Below are positions 43,241 through 52,578 of a stretch of 55,082 nucleotides of DNA, piece by piece (the stretch's first letter is position 1; every line of letters begins with the position of its first letter). The DNA comes from an uncultured Clostridia bacterium (GTDB taxonomy: Bacteria > Bacillota > Clostridia > Christensenellales > Aristaeellaceae), in NCBI GenBank assembly GCA_946627565.1, contig CAMOVR010000008.1, positions 1 to 55,082 of the forward strand. The letters run 5' to 3'. The translations under genes and the position numbers were made by a program. The notes under the pieces are model-generated. The model did no database searches and was not told the DNA's origin. It saw only the letters and a list, made by a program, of their open reading frames with translations.

Positions 43241-44698
43241 ATGATAAGCTATAAAACCTATTTATCCCGATATCCGCAGGTTTCCAAACTCCGCGCCGAA
43301 CGATTCATGAATGGCACATGCTATTTTCTCAAAAATGGATATGACAAGGCCTATTTCCCGGAAAACGGCAGCTGCTCCAATATGGTCTGTGTCGATTTTT
43401 TGCATCTGACATGTGAGTGTAATGTTTTCAGAACCCGTCAGGCATGTCCGCATATTGCGGCAGCTCTTGGTCTCATAGAAAAAAACGGCGGAAATATCCC
43501 ATACTCAGATCCGAAGGCCATGCTGTATGCCAGTCTGGAGAACTTGAAGAAAACCGGTTCATCAACCTATGGATTTATGAAACATCTCTTTCTCCAGTGT
43601 GCAGATGTATGTTCCCCGTCACTGACAGACCCGGAGATAACCGAATTCCTTCTGGAGCTGGCCAGATGCATGGAAAACCCTGGCTTCTCTCTGTCAAGAG
43701 ATGATTTTGACAGTTGTATCTCATATTTCTTATACGCGAGGAAACATGATGTCATCTTTTCTCCCCTCTATCAGCACAGGTACGAATGCATGACCGCCCT
43801 GGTTTATCTTCTGAGTAACAACTACAGAGAGGATGAGTTTTCCCAGCAGGAAAAAGATGAGATCACCCGTTATATCGCCGCGGATGATGCCCTGACCATA
43901 CGTTATCTTCCCTATCTTGCAGGACGTTACGACAGCAGCTTTTCCCGCAGACAGCTGCTGACATATTATGAGGATGCCCGGAAGAAAAATGAACGGATAC
44001 AACTGGATTTTCTGAATCACCTCATGAAGCGTCTGCTGACGGAGGATCCGCCGCTGTGTGACAGCTTTTTTACCATTTATGAAGCCCTGCAGCGTCCTGA
44101 GCAACTTACGGTCGACATACCCATGATAAGGAAGCTGACAGAGGAAGGCTGTCTGGACAGAATGGGCAGCATCGTGGACAACGTGGTACGCAATATGGAC
44201 AGCAGCACAGATTATCGTCAGCTGGTTTCCGTGATCGGTCACGATCTTTTTCTTTCTGCATGGAAAAAAAGGAATAAGCAGGAGGAGAACCTGTACTGGT
44301 ACGGATACAAGCCTGAATGGAAGATTGAAATTAATCTGTGCGAAGATCCGGATGCAGATATCAACGATTACGATCCTGACATTCTAAGCTGCCGTCTTCT
44401 GGATGCAGTCCTGGATGCCCGTCCGGATCTGCGGAAGGACATTAACGGCGTCCTCCGGAAAAAGTACAAGCGTGCCATGCGTGCATCCAACGCATCAAAA
44501 GCCCAGGAAGCTCTGATTCATCTGGCCCGGAACGACGATTCCATCGCGGTGAAGTATGCGCAGGAATGGAAAGATACCGGAGCCCAGGGAGAAGCGCTGA
44601 TCTATATAGCCGCTGTGGGTACACATTTTGACTGCATGAACAAACTGTTTCCCGAAATAAACAAAATGGAGGTTTCCCATGCTGCTGGACAGGATTGA
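43241..44698 (+). CDS. SWIM zinc-finger protein linked to a SNF2 helicase
   Basis: The 485-residue protein carries a SWIM zinc finger near its N-terminus (CxCx8CxH, reading CECNVFRTRQACPH at about residues 64-77). The remaining 400 residues are mostly helical and show no recognised enzyme domain; some helical-repeat character is visible. AAAGGCG lies about 8 bases before the ATG. The 3' end overlaps the start of the SNF2 gene by 20 bases, so the two are translationally coupled. In many bacteria SWIM domains are fused to, or adjacent to, SNF2 proteins, which supports a joint DNA or protein remodelling role. Confidence 0.85.
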   Translation: MISYKTYLSRYPQVSKLRAERFMNGTCYFLKNGYDKAYFPENGSCSNMVCVDFLHLTCECNVFRTRQACPHIAAALGLIEKNGGNIPYSDPKAMLYASLENLKKTGSSTYGFMKHLFLQCADVCSPSLTDPEITEFLLELARCMENPGFSLSRDDFDSCISYFLYARKHDVIFSPLYQHRYECMTALVYLLSNNYREDEFSQQEKDEITRYIAADDALTIRYLPYLAGRYDSSFSRRQLLTYYEDARKKNERIQLDFLNHLMKRLLTEDPPLCDSFFTIYEALQRPEQLTVDIPMIRKLTEEGCLDRMGSIVDNVVRNMDSSTDYRQLVSVIGHDLFLSAWKKRNKQEENLYWYGYKPEWKIEINLCEDPDADINDYDPDILSCRLLDAVLDARPDLRKDINGVLRKKYKRAMRASNASKAQEALIHLARNDDSIAVKYAQEWKDTGAQGEALIYIAAVGTHFDCMNKLFPEINKMEVSHAAGQD

Positions 44699-47600
44699 CG
44701 AAAACAGTATCGCCGCCCTCCTTGAGGAAAGCCGTGATCATGCAGATTTCCCTGCCGACCGGTATGATGTGTACTTTCAGTACAACACTGCCAGCGGGAC
44801 CATGGAGTACCTTGCCATTGTGAAGGATCTGTCAGATACGGACATGCCGCTGGGATATTATTTTTCCATCGGAGCAGACCTGAAGGTGCGTCACGGGACA
44901 AGCAAGCCATGGTTCCCGCTTCTGCTCTTCCTCCGCCAGTATGAGATGTCCTTGAGTGAAGAAAAGCAGAAGGAGCTGTATGGGGAAGCATATTACACGC
45001 TGGGCGCTGTAGCCGGCATGACTGCAGAAGAACTGGCTGAGCGGGAAAGGGCTCGGGTTTCCTTCCTGGACTTTCTGGACCGTCTGGATGATAAAGGCCT
45101 GCTGAACACAGAGTCCCCGCATGAAAATGTCCTGTCCGTCCAGCTGGAACTGACCGAACTGCCTGCAAACGGCGATCCCCTTTATTTCCGTATGAAAATC
45201 GGCGAAAAGGGCGGGAAAATGTATTACATCCAGAATGCGGCGACCTTCTGTGAAGCTCTTAAAACAGGCAGGGAGATAACCATCCGTCCGCACTTTTCCG
45301 TGTACCTGTCCCCGGATGCTTTCGAAGCTTCCTGGCAGGAGCTAATGCGCCATTTTACAGAGTATGCTTCCAGCCGCAGGGCCGCAAGTCCGATTTTTCA
45401 GATCTCACCGGATCACATTCCGGTCTTCTTTTCCATGATTTCTCCGGAGCTCCGCCCAGATGCCGTCATTTCTGAGGACGGAAACTGGACCATCCTGGAG
45501 AAAGAAGAAACAGCCTCTGTCCGTCTGGATGCCGGGGGCAGACTGATTCTGAACCCGCCCCTTACAGATAGAAAGAATGAAACCATACCGGTCGTTGCCG
45601 AAAAACAGCTGGCTGTTCTGAATCCCGTCTCACGTCTCATTGCGCTTTATCACTTTGATTCCCCTGTCCATGCTGAACTCTTCAGGTACTTTGCAGGACG
45701 CACAGAAAAGGAAATCAGTTATGTTTCCGATCTGATTGCCAAAAGAATTGTGCCCGTTACATCCGGCATTATGAAAAAGGCTCAGGACAACACATTCCGC
45801 ATCACCCTGCATATCTCCCTGGAAGGAAATACCCTGCGGTTTGAAACTGGCTACTGGCTGGGTGATGAAAAGAAGGACCCTGACTTTTTTGAAGGAAAGC
45901 CTCTGGAGCAGGCCCTGATCCGTTCCTATGTTTCCATGGTTCAATCGCTTCATGGCACTGTGAACGGGAAAATCTCCGCATCAGAGGATGTCATTTTCTT
46001 CCTTACCAGTGATCTTGAGCCTCTACGCCAGATTGCCTCGATCTATCTGGATGATAAGCTGAAAAACCTGAATATCCGTAAGGCACCGCCCATCAGAATC
46101 CGGGCCAGCCAGGTGAAAGGCTGGCTGAGCCTGACTTTCCACAGCGACATGTTTACCACCAAGGAACTGGAAGCGATCTATGCCGCCTACCGGAAAAAGA
46201 AGAACTTCTACCTGCTCAGGGACAATCTGATCCTGCTGGACAGGGAAACCATGGCACCGGTGGAAGAAATCATCGAGGAAGCCGGTGCGCAAAAGGATCT
46301 CTCCCATGCAGTCCTTCCCTTTTACCATGTGATGCTTCTGGACAGCTACCGGGAAGCCGGTGTGGACATCTCCATGGACAAACAAGTGAAGGATGCCATT
46401 GTAGATGTTCTGGGCTATAAGAAGGAAACACTTTCGCTTCAGGAAAACCTGAAAAACGTCCTGCGTCCCTATCAGGCAGACGGCGTCAGGTGGATGAAAA
46501 AGCTTTCAAAATATGGGTTCTCGGGGATTCTGGCAGATGATATGGGCCTTGGAAAGACGCTGGAAGTCCTCACATTCCTTTCCTGTTCCGGTTTTGACAT
46601 GCCTGTGCTGATCGTCTGTCCCAAATCTCTGGTCTACAACTGGCGAAACGAAATCAGGAAATGGATGGGTGACAGCATACCGGTTGGCATGATTGTCGGA
46701 AGCAGAGGGGCACGTCTTGCCGCCATTGGCAGCATTCCAGATAAAGGAATGGAATTCTTTATTACAGGATACGATTCCCTCCGTCTGGATATTGATGCCT
46801 ATCAGGGAAAGAAGTTCTCCCTGGTTCTGGCAGATGAAGCCCAGAATGTGAAAAACGCCTCCACGCAGAAGGCTCAGGCCATCCGGAAAGTGGAAGGCAG
46901 CATGCACCTGGCCCTGACGGGTACGCCGGTGGAAAACTCCCTTTTAGACCTCTGGTCCATCTTTGATTTCCTGATGCCCGGGTATCTTGGCACAGAGAAG
47001 GATTTCCGGGAAAAATATGAACCGGAGAAGGACCAGGACATCGCCAGGGCCACTCTTGCAAAACGGGTATCCCCGTTTTTGCTGCGCCGCTCCAAGGAGG
47101 AAGTGCTGGACAGTCTGCCCAGTAAGGAAGTTGTTCTGGTTACCGTCTCCATGGCAGACGAACAGCGCAAAGTCTATGAAGCGTATCTGCATCAGGCCCG
47201 GGAGCTGATTAAAACCGAAAAGGGCGTCTCCGTATTCTCCGCCCTGACAAGGCTGCGCCAGATCTGTGTGGATCCTTCCGTGTTTCTGGAGGACTATCTG
47301 GAAACCTCTGCCAAACTCTCCGTCGCCCTTGACCAGGTCATGGCAGCCATTCAGGGCGGCCACAGAATCCTGGTGTTCTCCTCCTTTACCCGGGTACTTG
47401 AGCATTTCCGGTATTACCTGGATGAAAAGGATATCCGTTCATATTACATCAGTGGTGAAACCCCCGGATCCGTGCGTGTGGAGATGGCTGACAGGTTCAA
47501 CCGCGAAGACCGGATCAAGGTCATGCTCATCTCCATCAAGGCAGGCGGCACAGGTCTGAACCTGGTGGGTGCAGACACAGTGATTCATCTGGATCCCTGG

Positions 47601-47819
47601 TGGAATTTTGCGGTTGAGGAGCAGGCTACAGACCGGGCATACCGGATCGGGCAGACCAAGCCCGTCACTGTCTATAAACTCATCGCCCATGATTCCATTG
47701 AGGAAAAAGTTGTGGCACTGCAGGAGAAAAAACGGCAGGCCAGCAGTGATGTGGTACAGACCAGTGTGGATGGCATAGATTCCCTGACAACAGCGGATAT
47801 CCAGTTTATTCTTGCATAA
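44679..47819 (+). CDS. SNF2 family DEAD/DEAH-type ATPase (bacterial SNF2 helicase)
   Basis: The 1046-residue protein has a long N-terminal region (about 1-590), probably the bacterial SNF2-associated domain, and a C-terminal RecA-like SNF2 engine. Motif I is DDMGLGKT (K626), motif II DEAQ (719-722), motif III LTGTPVENS, motif V GGTGLNLVGADTVIHLDPWWN (in two parts) and motif VI DRAYRIGQT. All are intact. GGAGG lies 6-7 bases before the ATG. The motor moves on double-stranded DNA without strand separation in known family members. The partner SWIM gene precedes it. No restriction or methylation gene is beside it. Confidence 0.93.
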   Translation: MLLDRIDENSIAALLEESRDHADFPADRYDVYFQYNTASGTMEYLAIVKDLSDTDMPLGYYFSIGADLKVRHGTSKPWFPLLLFLRQYEMSLSEEKQKELYGEAYYTLGAVAGMTAEELAERERARVSFLDFLDRLDDKGLLNTESPHENVLSVQLELTELPANGDPLYFRMKIGEKGGKMYYIQNAATFCEALKTGREITIRPHFSVYLSPDAFEASWQELMRHFTEYASSRRAASPIFQISPDHIPVFFSMISPELRPDAVISEDGNWTILEKEETASVRLDAGGRLILNPPLTDRKNETIPVVAEKQLAVLNPVSRLIALYHFDSPVHAELFRYFAGRTEKEISYVSDLIAKRIVPVTSGIMKKAQDNTFRITLHISLEGNTLRFETGYWLGDEKKDPDFFEGKPLEQALIRSYVSMVQSLHGTVNGKISASEDVIFFLTSDLEPLRQIASIYLDDKLKNLNIRKAPPIRIRASQVKGWLSLTFHSDMFTTKELEAIYAAYRKKKNFYLLRDNLILLDRETMAPVEEIIEEAGAQKDLSHAVLPFYHVMLLDSYREAGVDISMDKQVKDAIVDVLGYKKETLSLQENLKNVLRPYQADGVRWMKKLSKYGFSGILADDMGLGKTLEVLTFLSCSGFDMPVLIVCPKSLVYNWRNEIRKWMGDSIPVGMIVGSRGARLAAIGSIPDKGMEFFITGYDSLRLDIDAYQGKKFSLVLADEAQNVKNASTQKAQAIRKVEGSMHLALTGTPVENSLLDLWSIFDFLMPGYLGTEKDFREKYEPEKDQDIARATLAKRVSPFLLRRSKEEVLDSLPSKEVVLVTVSMADEQRKVYEAYLHQARELIKTEKGVSVFSALTRLRQICVDPSVFLEDYLETSAKLSVALDQVMAAIQGGHRILVFSSFTRVLEHFRYYLDEKDIRSYYISGETPGSVRVEMADRFNREDRIKVMLISIKAGGTGLNLVGADTVIHLDPWWNFAVEEQATDRAYRIGQTKPVTVYKLIAHDSIEEKVVALQEKKRQASSDVVQTSVDGIDSLTTADIQFILA

Positions 47820-47857
47820 ACACCCGGCGTGTCCCACAAAATGCAGATACGTGCAAA

Positions 47858-47895
47858 ACAGGCAGCAGAAGATTCTCTGCTGCCTGTCTGTTTTT
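47858..47895. terminator. Bidirectional terminator between SNF2 and the glp operon
   Basis: There is a perfect 12-base stem (47858-47869 with 47876-47887) with a 6-base loop. A T run follows on the plus strand, and TTTTG follows on the minus strand. Confidence 0.8.
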
Positions 47896-48253
47896 ACGCC
47901 ATCAGTGTCCTGGTGGCAATCACGTCTACGCCTGTGCCGCACACATCCGGCAGCACCACGTCCTTTTCATGAATCGGAAGCGTCAGCCTGACACCGGAGA
48001 GTGCCTTCATGCAGGCCTGAATCCGCGCCTTGGGAATCGGCGTCCTGGTTTTTACGGAAACCGGCATCCGGCTTCCCTCCACCGGGACAACAGCCGTCAC
48101 CATGCGCATGGGTTCCGTGCACTCCTGCCTGGCATAGGTTTCACCGCGTTTGCAGGTGTTCCCGGTGATCTTCAGGATTTCCTTTCCTTCCATCTGCACC
48201 GTCATTCTGCAGCCCATGGGGCAGTTGATGCATGTAATGACCTTTTCCGTCAT
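47894..48253 (-). CDS. DUF1667 protein, small subunit of the glycerol-3-phosphate dehydrogenase-like complex
   Basis: The 119-residue protein has a cysteine cluster CINCPMGC near residues 8-15 and a fourth cysteine in NTCKRG, typical of DUF1667 and likely to bind an Fe-S cluster or zinc. It overlaps the preceding oxidoreductase by 4 bases (ATGA), so its translation is coupled. In Firmicutes this gene regularly follows GlpA/GlpB-like genes, apparently in place of GlpC. An electron-carrier role is inference. Confidence 0.85.
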   Translation of the reverse strand: MTEKVITCINCPMGCRMTVQMEGKEILKITGNTCKRGETYARQECTEPMRMVTAVVPVEGSRMPVSVKTRTPIPKARIQACMKALSGVRLTLPIHEKDVVLPDVCGTGVDVIATRTLMA

Positions 48254-49503
48254 GCTTTCACCTCCATTTTCACGGTAATGTCCCCGTCAAGCTCTGCCAC
48301 CTTGTTCCCGGGAATGGGAAGCACGGCCATTTCACCGGGGGTAAAGATCATGGCCCGCTTTCTGGCCACTTCCCGGTCCCCGCACATGACCACCGCCGAG
48401 GCGTTCTTATAGACGCCGGCAGGACGGAACATAAGCCGCACTTCATCTGCGGAGCCCCTGCGGATCATCTGGGGCACCGTTCCGCGCACGCCTTCCCCGT
48501 CCAGAACCCGGATGGTGTCGGAACGCTTTGCTCCGTGGAGAATCAGGTCCGCTGCCGCATGGCCTGCCTTGAAGCTCTCTTCGGAAACAAAGTCCACCAG
48601 GTCATGGACATGCAGGACGTTTCCGCAGGAGAAGATGCCGGGGACGCTGGTCTCCAGAAGATCGTTGACCACAGCGCCGCTGGTGACCGGGGACAGTTCC
48701 ACCTTTGCCGTCCTGCTCAGTTCGTTCTCCGGGATCAGACCCACGGAGAGCAGAAGGGTATCACAGTCAAAATGGATTTCCGTACCGGGGATGGGCTTCC
48801 TGTCCGGTCCCACCTCAGACACGGTGACACCTGTCAGGCGCTCCCTGCCTTCCACATTGGTTACGGTGTGGGACAGATACAGAGGAATATCAAAGTCCTG
48901 CAGGCACTGAACAATGTTCCGGTTCAGGCCCGAGGAGAAGGGCATGAGTTCCACGCAGGCCAGCACCTTTGCGCCCTGCAGTGTCATGCGCCTTGCCATG
49001 ATCAGGCCAATATCGCCGCTGCCCAGGATCACCACGCGCTTGCCGGGCATGAAGCCCTCCAGGTTGACAAACTTCTGGGCGGTTCCTGCGGTATAGATGC
49101 CTGCACACCGGGTACCGGGCGTTCCGAGGGCGCCCCTGGGCCGCTCCCGGCAGCCCATGGCAAGGATAATGGCCCTGGCATGAATGATTTCCAGTCCCTT
49201 TTCCGCGCTGACACAGGTTACCACCTTCTCCTCCGTGACGGAGAGAACGGTGGTATTGCACTGGATCGGAATGCCCAGTTCCTTTGCCCTGTCAATATCC
49301 CGCTGGGCATATTCCGGACCTGTCAGCTCCTCGCCGAAGCGGTGCAGTCCAAAACCGTTGTGAATGCACTGCCGGAGAATGCCTCCGGCCTGTTTTTCCC
49401 TCTCCAGAACCACCATGTCCCGGATGCCGTCTTCCCATGCGCCAATGGCTGCCGCAAGACCGGCCGGCCCGCCGCCGATGATCACCAGATCCTTCTCCGT
49501 CAT
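48250..49503 (-). CDS. NAD(P)/FAD-dependent oxidoreductase, GlpB-like subunit
   Basis: The 417-residue flavoprotein has the N-terminal FAD loop IGGGPAGLAAAIG and a central second dinucleotide fold (ILGSGDIGLIMARRM). The class is that of pyridine nucleotide-disulfide oxidoreductases, without a redox-active Cys pair. It overlaps both neighbours by 4 bases. With the GlpA-like and DUF1667 genes it probably forms a glycerol-3-phosphate dehydrogenase complex that passes electrons to an unknown carrier. Confidence 0.87.
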   Translation of the reverse strand: MTEKDLVIIGGGPAGLAAAIGAWEDGIRDMVVLEREKQAGGILRQCIHNGFGLHRFGEELTGPEYAQRDIDRAKELGIPIQCNTTVLSVTEEKVVTCVSAEKGLEIIHARAIILAMGCRERPRGALGTPGTRCAGIYTAGTAQKFVNLEGFMPGKRVVILGSGDIGLIMARRMTLQGAKVLACVELMPFSSGLNRNIVQCLQDFDIPLYLSHTVTNVEGRERLTGVTVSEVGPDRKPIPGTEIHFDCDTLLLSVGLIPENELSRTAKVELSPVTSGAVVNDLLETSVPGIFSCGNVLHVHDLVDFVSEESFKAGHAAADLILHGAKRSDTIRVLDGEGVRGTVPQMIRRGSADEVRLMFRPAGVYKNASAVVMCGDREVARKRAMIFTPGEMAVLPIPGNKVAELDGDITVKMEVKA

Positions 49504-50948
49504 GCTTCCGCCTCCTTTGCCATGGCTTCCTGAATAGTGCCCACCAGCAGTTCACTGCCCGGGCCTCCCTTGCGTACGCTCGTCATGGGGATATGCAGCT
49601 CTTCTGCAAGAATCTCCACAACCCTCGGTGAGCAGAAGCCGCCCTGGCACCTGCCCATACCTGCACGGGTGCGGCGCTTGACGCCATCCACACTGGTGGC
49701 ACCCACAGGACGCCGGATGGCAGCGCGGATTTCCGCCTCTGTCACTACTTCACACCTGCAGATGATCTTTCCGTACAGGGGATCCGCCTCTATGGCAGCC
49801 TGCCTCTCCTGGTCGGTCATCTCATTGAAGGGTCTGGGATGCACAGGAGCCGGCAGCCACTGTGCCTTCTTTTCCAGTCCTTCTTCCCGGACAATGATTT
49901 CCTCCAGCATCTCGCCCACAGCAGGCGCTGCAGACAGTCCGGGGCTCTCCATGCCGGCTGCCTCATACGCGTGGCCGGCCACTTTGCCCACCATGAAGTC
50001 CCCATGAATTTCATGGGCACGGACACCGGAGAAGTTCGTGATGGCTGTGCGCACGGACAGACCCGGCCAGGTCAGGCGGGCGGCCTTCAGCACGCTTTCA
50101 AGCCCCTCTGCCGTGGTAGCCACGTCCAGAGGATCTTGAATGTCCTCAGCCGTCGGTCCCAGCAGCACATTGCCGTGGACCGTGGGCGCCACCAGGATTC
50201 CCTTGCCCATCTTTGTGGGGCACTGGAACATGGTATGATCGAAGGGAAGCACATCGGGATGATCCAGAATATAGTACTGGCCACGCCGATGAATGATTTC
50301 CGCCTTTTCCCCGCCCATCTGGTTGTGCAGGTCCGCGCTGCTGGCGCCTGCGCAGTTCACCAGGATCCGGGCCTGGATCTTCCCCTGGTTTGTCTCGGCT
50401 TCCCAGTGGTCCTTTTCCCATCTGACGGAGTCAACCTTTGTCTGGAAACGGAATTCCACGCCATTGACCGCTGCATGATCCGCCAGGGCAAAGGCCATCT
50501 CATAGGGACTTACAATGCCGCTGGTGGGCACCAGAAGTGCACATACCACTTCCGGGCTGGTCTGCGGCTCCAGGGCCAGGATTTCTTCCTTTTCAATGAT
50601 CCGCAGTTCCTTAACGCCGTTTTTGATTCCCTGGTCATAGAGCTTCTTCAGCGTACTCCTGTCATCTTCCGAAAAAGCCAGGATCATTGCGCCGTTGCGG
50701 CGGTAAGGCACACCCAGCTCCTCGCACAGAGAAGGGTACATTTCGGCGCCGCGCACATTCAGCTTTGCCTTCAGTGTCCCGGGAACAGCATCATACCCGG
50801 CATGTACAATTCCGCTGTTGGCCTTGCTGGAGCCCTCTGCCACATCACAAGCAGCATCCACCACAAGAATGGACGCCTGGTACCGGCTCAGTGCCCGGGC
50901 CACACTGCTGCCCACCACACCGGCACCCACAATCAAAATGTCGAACAC
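49500..50948 (-). CDS. Glycerol-3-phosphate dehydrogenase-like FAD oxidoreductase (GlpA-like, GTG start)
   Basis: The 482-residue protein has an N-terminal FAD fold (IVGAGVVGSSVARAL), a DAO-type substrate domain, and a C-terminal BFD-like [2Fe-2S] domain with four cysteines (CRC and CQGGFC). It oxidises glycerol 3-phosphate to dihydroxyacetone phosphate by family. The start is a GTG at 50948 with AAGGAAAG upstream. It lies 38 bases after glpK, consistent with use of the GlpK product. Confidence 0.9.
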   Translation of the reverse strand: MFDILIVGAGVVGSSVARALSRYQASILVVDAACDVAEGSSKANSGIVHAGYDAVPGTLKAKLNVRGAEMYPSLCEELGVPYRRNGAMILAFSEDDRSTLKKLYDQGIKNGVKELRIIEKEEILALEPQTSPEVVCALLVPTSGIVSPYEMAFALADHAAVNGVEFRFQTKVDSVRWEKDHWEAETNQGKIQARILVNCAGASSADLHNQMGGEKAEIIHRRGQYYILDHPDVLPFDHTMFQCPTKMGKGILVAPTVHGNVLLGPTAEDIQDPLDVATTAEGLESVLKAARLTWPGLSVRTAITNFSGVRAHEIHGDFMVGKVAGHAYEAAGMESPGLSAAPAVGEMLEEIIVREEGLEKKAQWLPAPVHPRPFNEMTDQERQAAIEADPLYGKIICRCEVVTEAEIRAAIRRPVGATSVDGVKRRTRAGMGRCQGGFCSPRVVEILAEELHIPMTSVRKGGPGSELLVGTIQEAMAKEAEA

Positions 50949-50986
50949 GTCTTTCCTTCTTTCTGTATATCTGTCAGGTCCATGTT

Positions 50987-52480
50987 TCAGTGTTCAATCC
51001 AGTTCCTGGCACGTTCTACGGCCCTGTGCCAGCCATGCAGGAGTTCTTCCCGCTTCTCCGCCGTCATGGAAGGCTCGAAGATCAGGTCCTGATGCCAGAG
51101 TCCCTTCAGTTCGTCCATGCTTCCGTAAGTGCCCACCGCCAGGCCTGCCATCATGGCTGCGCCAAGGGCCGTGGTCTCCAGTACCTGCGGACGCACCACC
51201 GGAATACCCATGATGTCTGCTTCAAACTGCATCAGAAATCCGTTGGCGCTGGCCCCGCCGTCCACCTGCAGGCAGTTGGGTTTCGTACCGCTGTCCTGCA
51301 CCATGGCCTTGAGAAGGTCACAGGTCTGGTATGCAATGGCTTCCAGGGAGGCACGCACAATCTGTGCCCGGCCTGTACCCCGGGTCATGCCCACCAGGGT
51401 TCCGCGGCTGTACATGTCCCACCAGGGAGCACCAAGACCCGTAAAGGCAGGCACCAGGTACACACCGCCGGTGGATTCTATGGACGTGGCGATCTTTTCA
51501 CTCTCGGCCACATTCTTGACCAGACCCATTTCATCCCGGAGCCACTGCATGGTGGCGCCGCCCATAAAAACGCTGCCTTCCAGGGCATAGCTGGGACCGT
51601 CCTTGGTTCTCCATGCCATGGTGGACAGAAGTCCGTTGCGGGAGCTGACGCAGGAGCTTCCTGTGTTCATGAGCATGAAACAGCCTGTGCCGTAGGTATT
51701 CTTCGCCATGCCTGTGCTGTAGCAGGTCTGTCCGAAAAGAGATGCATGCTGATCTCCCACCAGGGAAGCCACCGGAACCGGGGTTCCCAGGATTTCAGGA
51801 TCCAGGGTTCCCACCACACCGCAGGAGTCCACCACCTTCGGCAGAACAGCCCTGGGGATATTCAGCACATTGAGCAGTTCATCGTCCCAGTCCTGGGTAT
51901 GGATGTTAAACAGCATGGTCCGTCCCGCGTTGGTGGCATCCGTCACATGGGGATGTCCGGATACCAGATGCCATACCAGGAAGGAGTCAATGGTTCCAAA
52001 GCAGAGGTCGCCTTTTTCCGCTTTGTCCTGCAGACCGTACTCGTCCAGCAGCCAGCGCAGCTTTGTTCCGGAAAAGTAGGCATCCGGCACCAGACCGGTC
52101 TTTTCCCGGATGGCATCAGACCATCCTGCTGAGACCAGACTGTCCACCATGGGTGCTGTGCGCCGGCACTGCCAGACGATGGCGTTGCCCACGCATCTGC
52201 CCGTCTGGCGGTCCCACAAAAGTGTGGTCTCTCTCTGGTTGGTAATGCCGATGGCCGCTATGTCTTCCGGCTCAATCTTTGCCCTGCGCACAGCCGTCTG
52301 CAGGGCGTTTATCTGTGTCTGCAGGATCATATTGGGATCATGTTCCACCCAGCCGGGATGCGGATAAATCTGGGGGAATTCTTCCGCATACTGTGCCAGA
52401 ATATGCCCCTCCAGATCAAAAACAACCGCTCTTGAACTGGTGGTCCCCTGGTCCAGAGCGACAAGCACCTGTTTGCCCAT
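50987..52480 (-). CDS. glpK: Glycerol kinase
   Basis: The 497-residue FGGY-family kinase phosphorylates glycerol to glycerol 3-phosphate. The opening DQGTTSSRAVVFD (ATP phosphate loop), the substrate region with GWVEHDP and the C-terminal signature are complete. AAGGAGG lies 8 bases before the ATG. It is the first gene of the glp operon. No glpF transporter gene or glpR regulator is present in the window. Confidence 0.96.
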   Translation of the reverse strand: MGKQVLVALDQGTTSSRAVVFDLEGHILAQYAEEFPQIYPHPGWVEHDPNMILQTQINALQTAVRRAKIEPEDIAAIGITNQRETTLLWDRQTGRCVGNAIVWQCRRTAPMVDSLVSAGWSDAIREKTGLVPDAYFSGTKLRWLLDEYGLQDKAEKGDLCFGTIDSFLVWHLVSGHPHVTDATNAGRTMLFNIHTQDWDDELLNVLNIPRAVLPKVVDSCGVVGTLDPEILGTPVPVASLVGDQHASLFGQTCYSTGMAKNTYGTGCFMLMNTGSSCVSSRNGLLSTMAWRTKDGPSYALEGSVFMGGATMQWLRDEMGLVKNVAESEKIATSIESTGGVYLVPAFTGLGAPWWDMYSRGTLVGMTRGTGRAQIVRASLEAIAYQTCDLLKAMVQDSGTKPNCLQVDGGASANGFLMQFEADIMGIPVVRPQVLETTALGAAMMAGLAVGTYGSMDELKGLWHQDLIFEPSMTAEKREELLHGWHRAVERARNWIEH

Positions 52481-52540
52481 ACAATCTGCCTCCTTGATCT
52501 ATATGAATGAAGTATGAATTCTGTTTTTTTCCTGTACTGG

Positions 52541-52569
52541 ATTTTAACATGTCACAGGGTGGTTTGCAA
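52541..52569 (-). promoter_or_regulatory. Promoter of the glp operon
   Basis: TTGCAA, a 17-base spacer and TAAAAT lie on the minus strand 60 bases before glpK, just past the sirtuin stop. Confidence 0.65.
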
Positions 52570-52578
52570 GATCGTTCC

